Origin: Deroplatys truncata
Taxonomy: Eukaryota; Arthropoda; Insecta; Mantodea; Mantidae
Assembly (NCBI GenBank): GCA_030765065.1
Contig: CM060989.1
Coordinates: 39,547,501-39,611,500 of the forward strand
Direction of reading: 5' to 3'
DNA: 64,000 nucleotides
A model generated the notes under the pieces. That model was not told where the DNA came from. It ran no database searches and worked only from the letters and a program-made list of their open reading frames with translations. Both the position numbers and the translations under genes were made by a program. The first letter of the stretch is position 1; every line of letters starts with the position of its first letter. This document shows, in pieces, positions 24,105 through 34,680 of this stretch.

Positions 24105-25170
24105 ATGCCTGCTAATAAATTCACGCCTGAACAACAAGTTTTTAACTACAATACATATGTAAAAACTGAATAATGTAGACAGCGTGTAGACAATTTCAGG
24201 AGAAATTTCCTGGTATTCCAGTTCCAGCTAGAGAAACTGTTAGATGTCTTAAGTGAAGGATTATCTGGGCTTGTGGGTCGTGCTTTACTGGGCTCTTTCT
24301 TCTTATTCTTCTTCCCAGACGTTTTGTCTGCAACTATAACAGACGTCTTCAGTGGCATTGGCGAGGTTGAAGTGGTCTGGCAGAAGTTTTGACAGCGACT
24401 GTGCTTGTGCGACTCAAACATTTCACCCGAACCAATCAAATGCAGCAGAACACAGCATTCCATCTAACCAAGTCAAGCCCACCGCAGACCTCCCTGCCAG
24501 CCGCTGGTATAAATAAAGTGTATCAAGCACAGTCGCTGTCGAAACTTCTGCCAGAACACTTCGACCTCGCCACTGCAACTGAAGATGTCTGTCGTAATCG
24601 CAAACGAAACGTCTGCGAAGAAGAAGAAAAGGAAGGAGCCCAGTAGACCATGACCCACAAGCCCAGATAATCCTTCACTTAATATTGACACCAGTCGTGA
24701 AAGCCTACGAATTTTGATGTTAGATGTCTGGTTAATAAATTTAGGAAAACACGATTGCTAAACACTAAACCTAAGAAGCAAAAAGGAGATGTTCTGAAGG
24801 AGGAAAAAATTTACGAAATTGGTGTATCTATTTGTGGGGAACCCTAATAGATAAAGTTTATAGGAACAATCCCCACACCATAGATTAACTTACAGCCAAC
24901 ATAAAAACAGAAATTATGAACCTTATGCAAGAACTTAGACATGTGAATCAAAATTGCATCCCGAGATACCAGGAATGCCTTCAAGCAGATGGACATTACT
25001 TTCAAGAAGGTTAGTACTCCATTTAGTGCATGTTACATCACTCATGAGTAAGTAAAGTGGGAGTTACAAAATGAGAAATCTCCAGTGCAATAGACAAGAG
25101 TGAGGAGCACACATATGCATGATCCATAGCCTCTCCATAAAACGACCGCACTGTATTTCTGATTCCGCTA
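24105..25170 (+). mobile_element. Broken transposase-bearing element (DUF4817-like), copy 1, split by insertion 2
   Basis: From 24105 the frame reads MPANKFTPEQQVFNYNTYVK and then, shifted, matter equivalent to FPGIPVP-ETVRCLVNKF in the second copy at 29940. The sequence resumes after the insertion at 24730 and ends with a C-terminal block near 24905-25010 (PRYQECLQADGHYFQ). The same order of blocks occurs at 29760-30490. No terminal repeats were defined with confidence. Confidence 0.55.
24238..24729. mobile_element. Palindromic retroelement-like insertion 2, with promoter-like loop
   Basis: A direct repeat TGTTAGATGTCT lies at 24238-24249 and 24718-24729, and the uninterrupted site is seen in the related element at about 29980. 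Arms of roughly 150 bp (24251-24410 and 24530-24680) are inverted copies with scattered differences. In the right arm, 24579-24610 reads CTGAAGA, a hairpin, then GAAAC on the plus strand. In the left arm, 24352-24321 on the minus strand has the same block with AAAAC in place of GAAAC. The loop holds AACCAATCAAA near 24430 and TATAAATAAAG near 24509, which could be a Pol II promoter. Confidence 0.7.
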
Positions 25171-25524
25171 GTCGTACCAAGCTTCATTCCTTTATTAACA
25201 GCATACATTGAAGTCTTTTTGTTGTTTTTTTGTTAACTTCTCCAATTTTTGCTGCTTTTTGTACATGCTACTATTGTCTTGAGTTATATGTATATAAACA
25301 AACTACAGATGACTATTTCGCTATTACCAATGCTCAATAGATCTGAGGGAGTCAGGATGCACATTTTTTTGGAATCTCTTACACACTCATTTTCTCAATT
25401 AGTTACTAGAAACAGCTCTTAGCAGCTGTTTCATATCATGGCTGTCTTGAACAATTTCTACAGTGAAGTACACAACTTTTATCTAATATGCTGTGCCACA
25501 GAATATTTTTTCAGGTGTAAAAAT

Positions 25525-25640
25525 CCTTAGCATGGCTTCCTTCGGAAGGGAAGTAAAGCCTGGTGGTCCCGTGTTGTAGGTTTAAGGCACGTAAAAGAAC
25601 CTCAAGCCTGATAAAGAGGCCTGTGAGCAAAATTAAGAAT
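25525..25640 (+). mobile_element. tRNA-SINE body, 5' truncated
   Basis: It shares CCTTAGCATGGCTTCCTTCG, GGAAGTAAAGCC, AAGGCACGTAAAAGAACCTC and CCTGATAAAGAGGC with the copies at 9556 and 59185. The tRNA-like head is missing. Confidence 0.7.
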
Positions 25641-27554
25641 TCTCAAAGGTGTTAAGTGATATAACATCATGTTTTAATTATTTTAATCGGTTCTTATAAT
25701 ACATGCCACTATGTCAAACTACATTATTTTTACTGGGCTATTTGCCATATAAAGCATATGTATATAATTCACCTACAAAGTATACAAATTAATATTTAAA
25801 TCTGAAATTAGGAAAAGAGGTATTCTTATATTCGGATTTCCTCTAAAAGGTGTTATGTCCTGAATTTATAAAAACATATCTTTCAAATAATATAACTAAA
25901 ATGCCTTTATCAAATTTATATAATTTGCACTAATAAACCTTGAACTATGCTGAAATCAGACCTACCAACATTAACAATATTAATTTCCATCTCATCAGTG
26001 ATATTACCAATGTGGTGGTTAAAACTTTTCAAGAGAGTTTTCTATCGCCAGCAGTTACAACTCAAAGATGACGAACAGGAACATAGAGCTTTTGAGAGGA
26101 AAATGGCCTTGGCTTAAAGCACCTTTCTTAATAAATATATCAATTCTATAAATGTTGGCACTTAACACCTTTGAGCATTTCAGTCTTCTATTGTGAACAC
26201 TCCTGTCATTGTACGTTATTTTAACTTTATTGTAATTCTGGTTTCTGTTCTTGGTTATTGTGAACCAGCCGTAACTTTGAAACAAGTAGGTGGTGAGTGT
26301 AGACATCAATCCCTAATGAGCCAATGTGAAACTAATGGAATCCGTGGTGTCTCGGTTTAATTGTAGGTTAGTTGATGTGTGAACTGATTTTGTTGCAATT
26401 ATGTATACCATGAGTCTGGAAATCTACATCTTATACATTAAACTAGTCGAAAAGTCTATCTACACTAGAAACCTTTACAAAACTTTTTAATAAAAGTGGT
26501 GGGAGGATCTTTACACAAAATAGAACTGGTAGATATATAATCAGCATAAAACAATCTATTACGACCTTTTCATAAAATCTGAATTACAAAAACCCATTAC
26601 ATTAGAAAATCTATTGGTAAGACTGTACTTTCTTTCTTTCTTTTTTTTGAATGGCCCAACTTATGCTTAATTACCGCAATTCATTATTGCAATTTGGAGC
26701 CAGAGAATTTCTCTTTAAAGATTGGAAAAAAAGCACAATAAGGATATGCGAAATGAAAAGTAAAAATAATAAGCAGAATCAACATAAATTAAAAAATTAA
26801 AATTCCTTACAATAATAAACAATGCTAAAACAATAATTAAAACCTATATTTATGTCCTCCTTTTGCTTCAACTATAAAAATTTGAAAAGCTACTGATATT
26901 TTGTAATCATAGTACAATTAGGACAATCAAATTTAATTAAAGTTAAACAGGATAAACAAAACTTTGGCTTGCTTTTAACTCGATATGCTTCACTGGATAT
27001 CTTCACCAAGTTCACAACACCATTTCTGGTGGTTCTTATAAAACAGCATTACTGGTTTCAGTATTCCTAAACTGTATTTATACCATTAAAACAGTAAACT
27101 TCATTTGCAAATTAAATATGCTTTTTCAATGTACTTTGTAAATTACTTCATTAAATACTCACGTTATTTCTCTTCGGTTGGGATTTTGAAATTTATCTGG
27201 ATTATTTAAAGTGTAGCTATCCCATATAATTTGTTTATATTTGTTAAGAATTTTAAAGGGATTTTTTCTTCTTTCACGTTTTCCACAGTATTGGTGGTCT
27301 AAAAACCAGTGCTTAGATCAGATCACAACACATTACAAATAGGGAAGGAGTTTAGAGATGAGAACAACAGAGCTGAAGTGGGAACATCTTTAAATTGTGG
27401 TAACAGTGTTTGATAGCAAATCAACTATGAGGTTGGAAACCATATGTAAGTATGTATAGCACCATTAATATGATCTTCAAGCGATAGCAGCCTAAAGATG
27501 CAGTAAACTGACAACACTATACATGAGAAACTGTTTATGAATCAAGAAAGCACT

Positions 27555-27715
27555 GATATGGGTAGCCAGGGTCGTTAAGGCACAAACTTGTGAATGGGAG
27601 ATCTACAGTTGAAAACCAGCCAGGACCTTCCTTCCTCACCAAGGTTCTTTCCAGGTTTCCCTCAGTCCTCATAACTGGCAAATGCCGGGGAGATACCTAA
27701 CTGTTTCTTTTGCAG
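27555..27715 (+). mobile_element. SINE-like fragment
   Basis: The stretch with TTCTTTCCAGGTTTCCCTCA and CAAATGCCGGGGAGATACC matches the general plan of the longer SINEs at 47150 and 57269 (exon-like GTTTCCC followed by AATGCCGGG). It is degenerate. Confidence 0.35.
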
Positions 27716-28400
27716 ATTCCTTCCCCAACTATATCATATTTCATGTATTAACAATAGAGACAGGCAAAATATGAAAATATGAAGAAAAATAACCCAAAAT
27801 ATTATAAAATATATATTTTAATGCTAAAACATCTTATACTTTAAGGGTCTTATAAAATTTTGTCCATATTTAATGATAAAATATATGTAATACAACAAAT
27901 TACATGACGTTTATAGACCTTAATCATTCTGAAAACCCTAATCTTAGAAAAAAAAGAAAGAAGTTACTAATTGCTTTGTCCTTGTTTAATATAACTACAA
28001 TATACCACTAAAAGCACCGATTCGCACAAATAAACTCTTCAGAATAGAGGGCATTTAATTTTGCACGTGAAAGGAAATGCTACATTTTTTGGGCTGTATC
28101 TGACTTGCTGGAAAGTGACTTTGGGTTTTTCTAAATGGGTTTCAGAGGAAAATGACCAAATTGAATATCTGGAAAGCATGGCTCATTGCTAATGGAAACT
28201 GTTTTAAAAGCAAAAAATTGTAAGTTTTACAAAATATGAATATTATGAAACTTTTTGTCATATGCATTGAATTAGACATACTGTAAAGCATAAACAGACT
28301 TGGTTTAGGATATGAAATTTCATACCTTGTCTGCCTTTAATCATCAGTGTCCAAAGACTGTGGTGCTCTATGAAGTAAGAGCAGGCATTTCACACTTAAA

Positions 28401-29245
28401 ATCTGATGTATTACACTCACATGACTTTCTCTATCCTCTATTGCTTATTAGTGGGTATGCAAATTATTCTTATGAAAGTTTGTTTTCCTATTCATTTCAT
28501 TTTAAAAATGAGATAAACCTTATCAGAAATAGCTGCATTATTAGATATAAAGGGAATAGCAATAGTCAAATGTTTAAGAACTGGATGCTATATGCTGGCC
28601 TTAAATTCCATACTCTTTACATGACATCGCGAGAAACAGCCGAGAATACACGACTAAAAGAATGGCTAAGTATTGAACAATTTGTCCTATTAATAATTAA
28701 TATCTCAGAAATGGCTGATGCTACAAAAAAAGTTATTTGAAATAAAGTGTATGTTTTAAAGGGATCTACATTTTTTGTGTAGTATGCTTTTGTTACCGTT
28801 TAAAGTTTACCAGTTATACAAGATTCAAAATTCCTTATAAAAGAAATGGACTTCACAGACTATTCCCAGAAAATTTAAGATATACACTTTATTTGTCAAG
28901 TAAATATCCTTAATATATGGCATTTTAATCAAAATCGTTACAGCCAATTTTTAGAAAATCCAAAATTTTTCAACTAAAGGGCAGTTTGGGTGGGTGGATT
29001 TTCTTGAAAACCTTCGTGTTACATTTTTGGAATGTATCAGACTTTTCGATTTTGAGTTACGCTGTTTTCTCTCTCTCTCTCTCGCACGCACGCGCACGCA
29101 CACACACCTGGACACTTTTCTAAAAATGATTTATTTGGATTCAGGGGGCCTCAAAACATTTATTTCCAGTGAAATTTCAGTATAAAATTTTTGGGTGGAA
29201 TACAATAATTTCTGTACTTGCTAGTATATAGCAGAGAAAGTAAAA
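28401..29245 (+). mobile_element. Microsatellite-carrying repeat, old copy in the Dorsal intron
   Basis: It starts at ATCTGATGTATTACACTCAC and ends in the block leading to GCAGAGAAAGTAAAAA, as in the young copies beyond 42 kb, but is well diverged. The internal microsatellite at about 29070-29107 is CT/CACG/CA. The copy belongs to the subfamily with a CTCTATTGCTTATTAGTG segment after the first 25 bases. Confidence 0.7.
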
Positions 29246-29759
29246 ATATTGTTCAAATGATTACAATCATGACTTAGGATATTAAATTTCATATTTTGCC
29301 TGTCCCTAATTATCAATGCACAGCCTGTAGTGCTCTATGTAGCAAGAGTAAGCACTTCACAGTTGAAAAAAAAAAATATTGTATACTAATCAGTCACACA
29401 AAATTTATTTCTTCACCATGCTTTTAAGATATTACTATTTTTGCAATTTATACTGAATTTTTCTTGTAAGAAAAAATATACAAAGAACTTAAAAGGTTCA
29501 TTATTAGCACGAGAGAATTAATAGGGTTTTACTGTACAAGCCAAATCAAGATATCTGGAAATGCAGACAGAAGGAAACATCAGGAACATTACATATGAAT
29601 GTTTAAAAAATAAGTAACAGCAACATATGGGAAAAAACAAAAACCTTTAAAGCTCACAAAACAAGATAACTCACAATTTGTACTGACTTTTATGGTTTCT
29701 CCGCAGTAAACTCATCACGGTGTCACCAGACATCTGTAACGCAACATTTACCTGCACAA

Positions 29760-30109
29760 CACCCAGTGAGAAGAATTTGAGATTATCTTTAACAGCTGCA
29801 TTTGAGTTGCTGCTGTGTTAGTGCTGTAAATAGAGTTAACACTGTGCATCTCAAAGGTGAAAGTTTATTCAAGACATCTGTGTTGTGTGTGATTTGCTTA
29901 AGAGTATTATATCTTGTTATTAATCCACTACAATCTCAGGATAAATTTCCTGGTATTCCAGTTCCAAGTACAGAAACTGTTAGATGTCTGGTTAATAAGT
30001 TTAAGACAATGGAATCGCTAAATTAAGAAGTGGAAACGAAATGTTCAAATAGAGGGAAAAATTGACGAAATTGGTGTATCCATTTGTGGGGATCCCCCCC
30101 AAAATAAAA

Positions 30110-30171
<62 letters not shown>

Positions 30172-30490
30172 GTTTATAGGAACAATCTCCACATTATAGA
30201 TGAAGTTAAGGACAATATAAAAACAAAATTATGAGCATTATGCAAGAAGAGCTTATGCGTGTGAGTGGAAATTTCATTTGAAGATATCAGGAATGTCTTC
30301 ACGCAGATGGACATCACTTATAACAAGGAGTACTTATTATATTGCATGTTACTATCATTCGTGGGTAAATAACGCAGGAGTTAGAGAATGAAAAAATCTT
30401 GTAATAGACAGTGTGCAGAGCACACATACATGCAATCCGTAGTCTCGCCAAAACACAATTGCACTGTATAAATGCAACCGTGTCTGACAA
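29760..30490 (+). mobile_element. Broken transposase-bearing element, copy 2
   Basis: It parallels 24105-25170: a 5' part, FPGIPVPSTETVRCLVNKFK near 29950-30005, then EIGVSICG near 30067, then the C-terminal region and a shared 3' flank to about 30490. A (TAA)n run at 30112-30167 interrupts it. The site that carries insertion 2 in the other copy is intact here. Confidence 0.55.
30112..30167 (+). repeat. (TAA)n microsatellite
   Basis: An uninterrupted TAA/ATA run of about 18 units inside the second broken transposase-bearing element. Confidence 0.95.
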
Positions 30491-30639
30491 CTCTTGACAC
30501 AATTTCAAAATAATAGCATACAACACTTAGGTTTTGGTCTCTGAAATCGAAAAATAACCTCCTTTTATGTATAAGGAAAGAACTTTCTTACTTTAACATC
30601 AAATTTAAAATTAAAACAAACAGCTCATATCATACTTAC

Positions 30640-30712
30640 TAACATCACTTATGTTTAGGGGTCCAGGAGCAATCTGGCCAGAATCCATGCCTCTTATTCC
30701 AAATCCATCACA
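30640..30712 (-). CDS. dl: Dorsal exon: N-terminal leader before the Rel domain
   Basis: A 73-bp exon lies between an acceptor (ATTTACAG) and a strong donor (GTAAGT). Its in-frame reading ends in GPLNISDV and joins the next exon by a split Ile codon, giving [16 protein letters not shown], a leader type I associate with non-dipteran insect Dorsal proteins. The first in-frame Met is at 30688-30686 and gives MDSGQIAPGPLNISDV. Eight open codons precede it in the exon, so translation could also start in an unseen upstream exon; I prefer the Met because MD-S/Q-G-type starts fit this leader. The exon is separated from the Rel domain by a 14.3-kb intron. Confidence 0.8.
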
Positions 30713-31127
30713 CTGTAAATGAAATCACATGGAAATAAGTTCCTTTGAAACTTACATTAATGCTTTAGCCAATTATAATCTATATATGTAATAATGATGA
30801 TAATTTATCAAAATACTATGACATAAAATGTATTGGACTGCCCACTGGAATGGCCTGGACCACTGTTTAGATGGGCAACCATCATACTACAAACTTGTCA
30901 TCACTTTGAAAGAGACCGAAAATAAACAGAAGAATAAATTTAGAAAAAAAAACAAGCAATTTACGAGCCATGCAATCCATTCCTGTTCAATATCCCAAGA
31001 GAGAAATGCACTACCAGATGTCTTCTATTTGGAGTAAGGTGTACCCTTCTTAAATACACAAAAAATGTTTAAGAACCCAGCTATTAAATTTAAATACCAC
31101 AAATTGAAGAAGATTCTCATACAGATG

Positions 31128-31368
31128 CTAAGAGACTTTAATTCTTAAGATTTGAAGCATCATCGAAAGAGAAGCAATATACATATTAAAATATATAAAG
31201 AATCGCATACTAAAACATACTTCACTTATGTCAGATGGTTAAGATCAGGAAATGTTTTTCGGAGACATTCGTCTCCATCTTCAGCTGTTTGGTGACTCGT
31301 AATCATCTGACATAAGTGAAGTACGTTTTAGTATGTGACTTTATATATTTTGCTACACTAAGAGACTT
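31128..31368. mobile_element. Palindromic retroelement-like insertion 3
   Basis: A direct repeat CTAAGAGACTT lies at 31128-31138 and 31358-31368. Inverted arms run from about 31187 to 31240 and 31300 to 31350 (CATACTAAAAC, ACTTCACTTATGTCAGATG). On the minus strand 31284-31256 reads CTGAAGA, a perfect 6-bp GGAGAC/GTCTCC hairpin with GAAT loop, then GAAAA, the same core as in insertions 1 and 2. Confidence 0.7.
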
Positions 31369-31713
31369 ACTACAAATATTGCGTTTCCATTTATACCTGA
31401 AGAAAAATGTAAATAATTAAGATAATTACTTTAATAAACTATGAAAACAAAAATTTTAATAGAAATAACTAGTATACAATTATTTTCAAAAACAGTTGTA
31501 AATAGCTAGGATCTGTATTTTCAAAATCAATTTTAAACTATTTTAAACATAATCTGGATCCATGTAATCAACCTCACTGGGGGACATATGATTTATTTAA
31601 TTATTGATAAATCTCTCTCTTTAGTTCTTATTTATACACTCAAATTGTTCCTTTCCAACATGTTTAGTTATTTATAAAATGTTGATATATTGTTATGGCA
31701 TCCACCACTTATA

Positions 31714-32337
31714 TGAGGGTAGTTCAGAAGTAACACTGTTTGCACATTTCCACTGTGCAGATCACTGCCGGGATTCTAAGACTGAATGGTTTCCCTGAAA
31801 GCCTTACTCCACATTGTGCGGGTTTCGGATAAAACAAGTCATTACTACTGTGCTTTCTATTATTGTTCAAAACAAACTGTGTGATATAAAGTCGTACTGA
31901 GAGGTGTTGGAATTTTTAATGCTTGGATATTGCATCCCGTAGAAATTTACGTTCAACTAAAGGAAGTGTATGCTGACACAGAAATGAATAAAGAAATTGA
32001 GAAAAAGGTGTTAAATGGACAGGCAAACATGAAAACATAACCTGGATGTTCATCCTAATAAGAGATGTTTTAATGAATCAAATGAACAAAATTGTGCTCT
32101 TTCTTAAACTCTTCTCTTAGTGAATTGTGTTCGAACATCTTGGCTTAATGGACTGGCAGCAACCGACTACAACATGTGAATACTAAAGCTCCTGAACAGA
32201 TATGACAAATGCTTAAATAAAGGAGGCGAGTATGTGCAGAAATAAAGCAAGCTTCAATTTTGTGACTTTTATTTAATTAAAATATTTTTTCTGGATATAT
32301 TAAGCAAAATGGTCATTACTTTCTGGATGAACCCTCA
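31714..32337 (+). mobile_element. Mariner remnant, internally deleted
   Basis: Ends TGAGGGTAGTTCAGAAGTAA and, in complement, TGAGGGTTCATCCAGAAAGT are flanked by TA at 31712-31713 and 32338-32339. Only the C-terminal transposase tail is visible near 32190-32245 (NRYDKCLNKGGEYVQK, then a stop). It is 624 bp long. Confidence 0.75.
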
Positions 32338-32636
32338 TACATTGTTATTATTATCATCGTACATTTAAACCAGTCAATGTCTCGTGCAGTCCAACCCAAG
32401 TATAAAATGTTTCAGTGAACATGTATCTATGTGTTTTTTACATTTTGCAAGTTTATCTAGCCATGGAGATTTCATGGCTGCACTGAGTAATAGGTCTTTT
32501 GTAAATCTGAGAGATTTTGTTTACTTTTAATGGTTAATTTGGTGACTTTACGTTAATCTGAGAAGATATTTTAGGTGGTGTATAGGCATTCCTAACAACA
32601 TACTTGGGGAGATGCCACGGAAATAATATATATACA

Positions 32637-33407
32637 CAGGGAGAGCCAGAAAACTATGAACCGGCTGTATAGTGTTTTTCCTGTCCGTGTCCTCGGCGCT
32701 CGCTGCCGTCTACCGCTATCATAGAAAGGCACGGATGAAACCACAGAACATTTTTAAAACTACTTTTAAAGGCTTTATTTACCAACTTTATGAAAGGAGA
32801 TGCTATGACGCTAAGAACCACAGCAGTTAATGAGCGTCCATAAATAAAACTCAATTTCATTTTTTTTTCACTCGTCGTAGTTCACATTGAGAAATGCTGG
32901 CAATTTCCTGGAGGATATTTTGCTTTAATTCTTCCAGAGTATGTGGGTTTGTCTTGTACACTTTAAGTTACCCCAGAGATAGAAATCACAGGGGGTTAGG
33001 TCAGGGACCGAGGGGGCCACAAATCTGTACTAATAATTCTGTCCTCAAACATACTTTAAATTTTTCTCATCAAAATATTGCTGCATAAGCTATTGCAGAG
33101 TCTTGTTGAAAAAAAGGCAAAATCACGCTCCCTGGCTGTTAATTCTCTAAAAAAGGGGGCAAAATTGTATCCACATATGTACAGGCTTCAACTGTTCCTA
33201 AAGAGATACCAAAAATGTATGGACAATGACGGTGGTCAGTTTCAGCATTTCCATTCATAAAGTTGGTAGGTAAAGCCTTTAAAAGTAGTTTTAAAAATGT
33301 TGTGTTGTTTCATCTGCACCTTTCTATGATAATGGTAGAAGGCAACAAGCACCAAGGACGCAGACAGGAAAAAGTGCAGGCTGTTCGTAGTTTTTTGGCT
33401 TTTCCTG
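32637..33407 (-). mobile_element. Deleted Tc1/mariner-superfamily transposon with long inverted repeats, copy 2
   Basis: Same family as 22543-23233: outer ends CAGGGAGAGCCAGAAAACTA and, in complement, CAGGAAAAGCCAAAAAACTA; long arms with AAACTACTTTTAAAGGCTTT; and the same minus-strand transposase C-terminal block around 32980-33050. TA flanks the right end, but the left flank reads CA. Confidence 0.75.
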
Positions 33408-33796
33408 TATATAAAATAGAAAGTGCAATAATTATGGTTTTTGATAAAATTGCAAATGAGCAATTACTAACCATTCAAGGACTATACGGATGAAAGAAAA
33501 AAATACCTATGTTGTGGTAGCAAATCCTGGTCATTCATGTGACAGATGCCAAGCATTACCAGTACACTATGAAACGGCAAGCAGATCAGTGCACTACAAA
33601 AACCTAAACCTTATGGCAGATAGCACACTGACTCCCTGGTGGGTGTACATTTGGAAATGTCTTAATTTAGTTTTCTTATGATGTGGAATGAAATGTTAGT
33701 TAACTGATAAATGCCCTTTGTCCTAATGCTTCTAATCATTTATGTCATTCTGTTATTTATTTTCCTTAATATTTCCTCAAAACTGCCTGCAATCCT

Positions 33797-34680
33797 TAGT
33801 AGATAGATAGATATTTTATTTCACTTCGTTAGTTACATAAATTAATTCTTATATAAGTTCTATAATACATAATTTTATCTCTACACATTACCCTTTACAT
33901 ATCATTTTCACTAAGTTGCTGCATTACTAAGGGCCCGCAAACATCCAACACCATGGTTGTTGAGTCATTGGGTCCTATTTAATTTTATAATTCAACAATC
34001 TACATTTTATTTCTATTCCTTATTTCTAATTTTTTTCAACCATTTATTTCTCACTACACCTAAATATTTTCCTATTTCAAAAAAACCTTTCCTTGGATTT
34101 AACTCCTAACAACCTTTTACCTATAATTTCATTTGGTAATCTAGACCAATTGTTTCTTTGTCATTTTTTCCTCATATTCATTGTTCCTTCGCATTCTAAC
34201 ATTAAATGCCAGTAATTATTAAATTTTCTATTACATAATGGACATTTGCCTTCATTTTCTCCTTCTCCTATGCCGTTTAACCTCACCACCCCTGACCTAG
34301 CTCATGCAAAGCCCTCTCTTGCTATTTTATTACAAACATCAACATAGTTTTCTCTTTCCCATGTCCTTTTAATCTCTGTATATACATGTAATGATCTTTT
34401 TGAATTAAAACTACCAATTATTTTCTGTCTTTCCATATCTTCAATCCTCAATCTAACTCTTTTCCAACATCCCTTCTCACGTGATTGTCCATATTTCCAA
34501 ATATCCCCACAACCTATTTCATTGAGAATTGCTTCTAGGCGCTTATACCAAGTATCCTTAACTTGCGCTGAATCTCCAAACATTGTTTTAAAATATTATA
34601 TTCTGATTCCTCAATTCTCAACCAATATTTGCAATCCTTAGTAAAATAATGTATAGGAGATTCTTCTATTTGCATTTAGT
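33797..34680 (-). mobile_element. LINE 3' end (reverse-transcriptase C-terminal region and tail)
   Basis: The minus frame from 34583 reads IGCGDIWKYGQ, RVRLRIEDMERQKIIGS and YTEIKRTWERENYVDVCN, meets one TGA at 34304-34302 where Trp is expected, then continues in the same frame GVVRLNGIGEGENEGKCPLC and WHLMLECEGTMNMR. This Cys-rich block is typical of the C-terminus of insect LINE ORF2 proteins. The element ends GAAATAAAATATCTATCTATCTA near 33825-33799, a poly(A)-signal-like end with a short tandem tail. The 5' part is missing. Confidence 0.7.

Larger units (their letters stand above)
16327..30639. other. Large Dorsal intron between the leader exon and the Rel-domain exons
   Basis: This 14.3-kb intron has donor GTAAGT at 30639 and acceptor TTTCAG before 16326. 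It carries the mariner, Tc1-like, palindromic, SINE and microsatellite-repeat insertions listed separately. Stretches 16330-17560, 19600-20287, 23240-24100, 25650-27550 and 29250-29750 show no gene or recognised repeat. Confidence 0.75.
1..30712 (-). other. dl: Dorsal-class NF-kB/Rel gene locus (partial, continues past the left edge)
   Basis: Seven exons on the minus strand join in phase into a Rel protein. The order is 30712-30640, 16326-16115, 15295-15052, 14211-14068, 11373-11275, then either 6685-5112 (read through to a stop) or 6685-6455 joined to 1256-1176. Every intron begins GT and ends AG. From the Met at 30688 the read-through form is 773 codons plus stop; the first 326 are shared with the spliced form. 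Family knowledge: Dorsal/Dif-type Rel proteins act downstream of Toll, are held in the cytoplasm by an IkB (Cactus), and bind kB sites in immune and developmental promoters. No ankyrin repeats are seen, so this is the Dorsal class and not Relish. The transcription start and the last exons of the spliced form are not identified. Confidence 0.93.
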
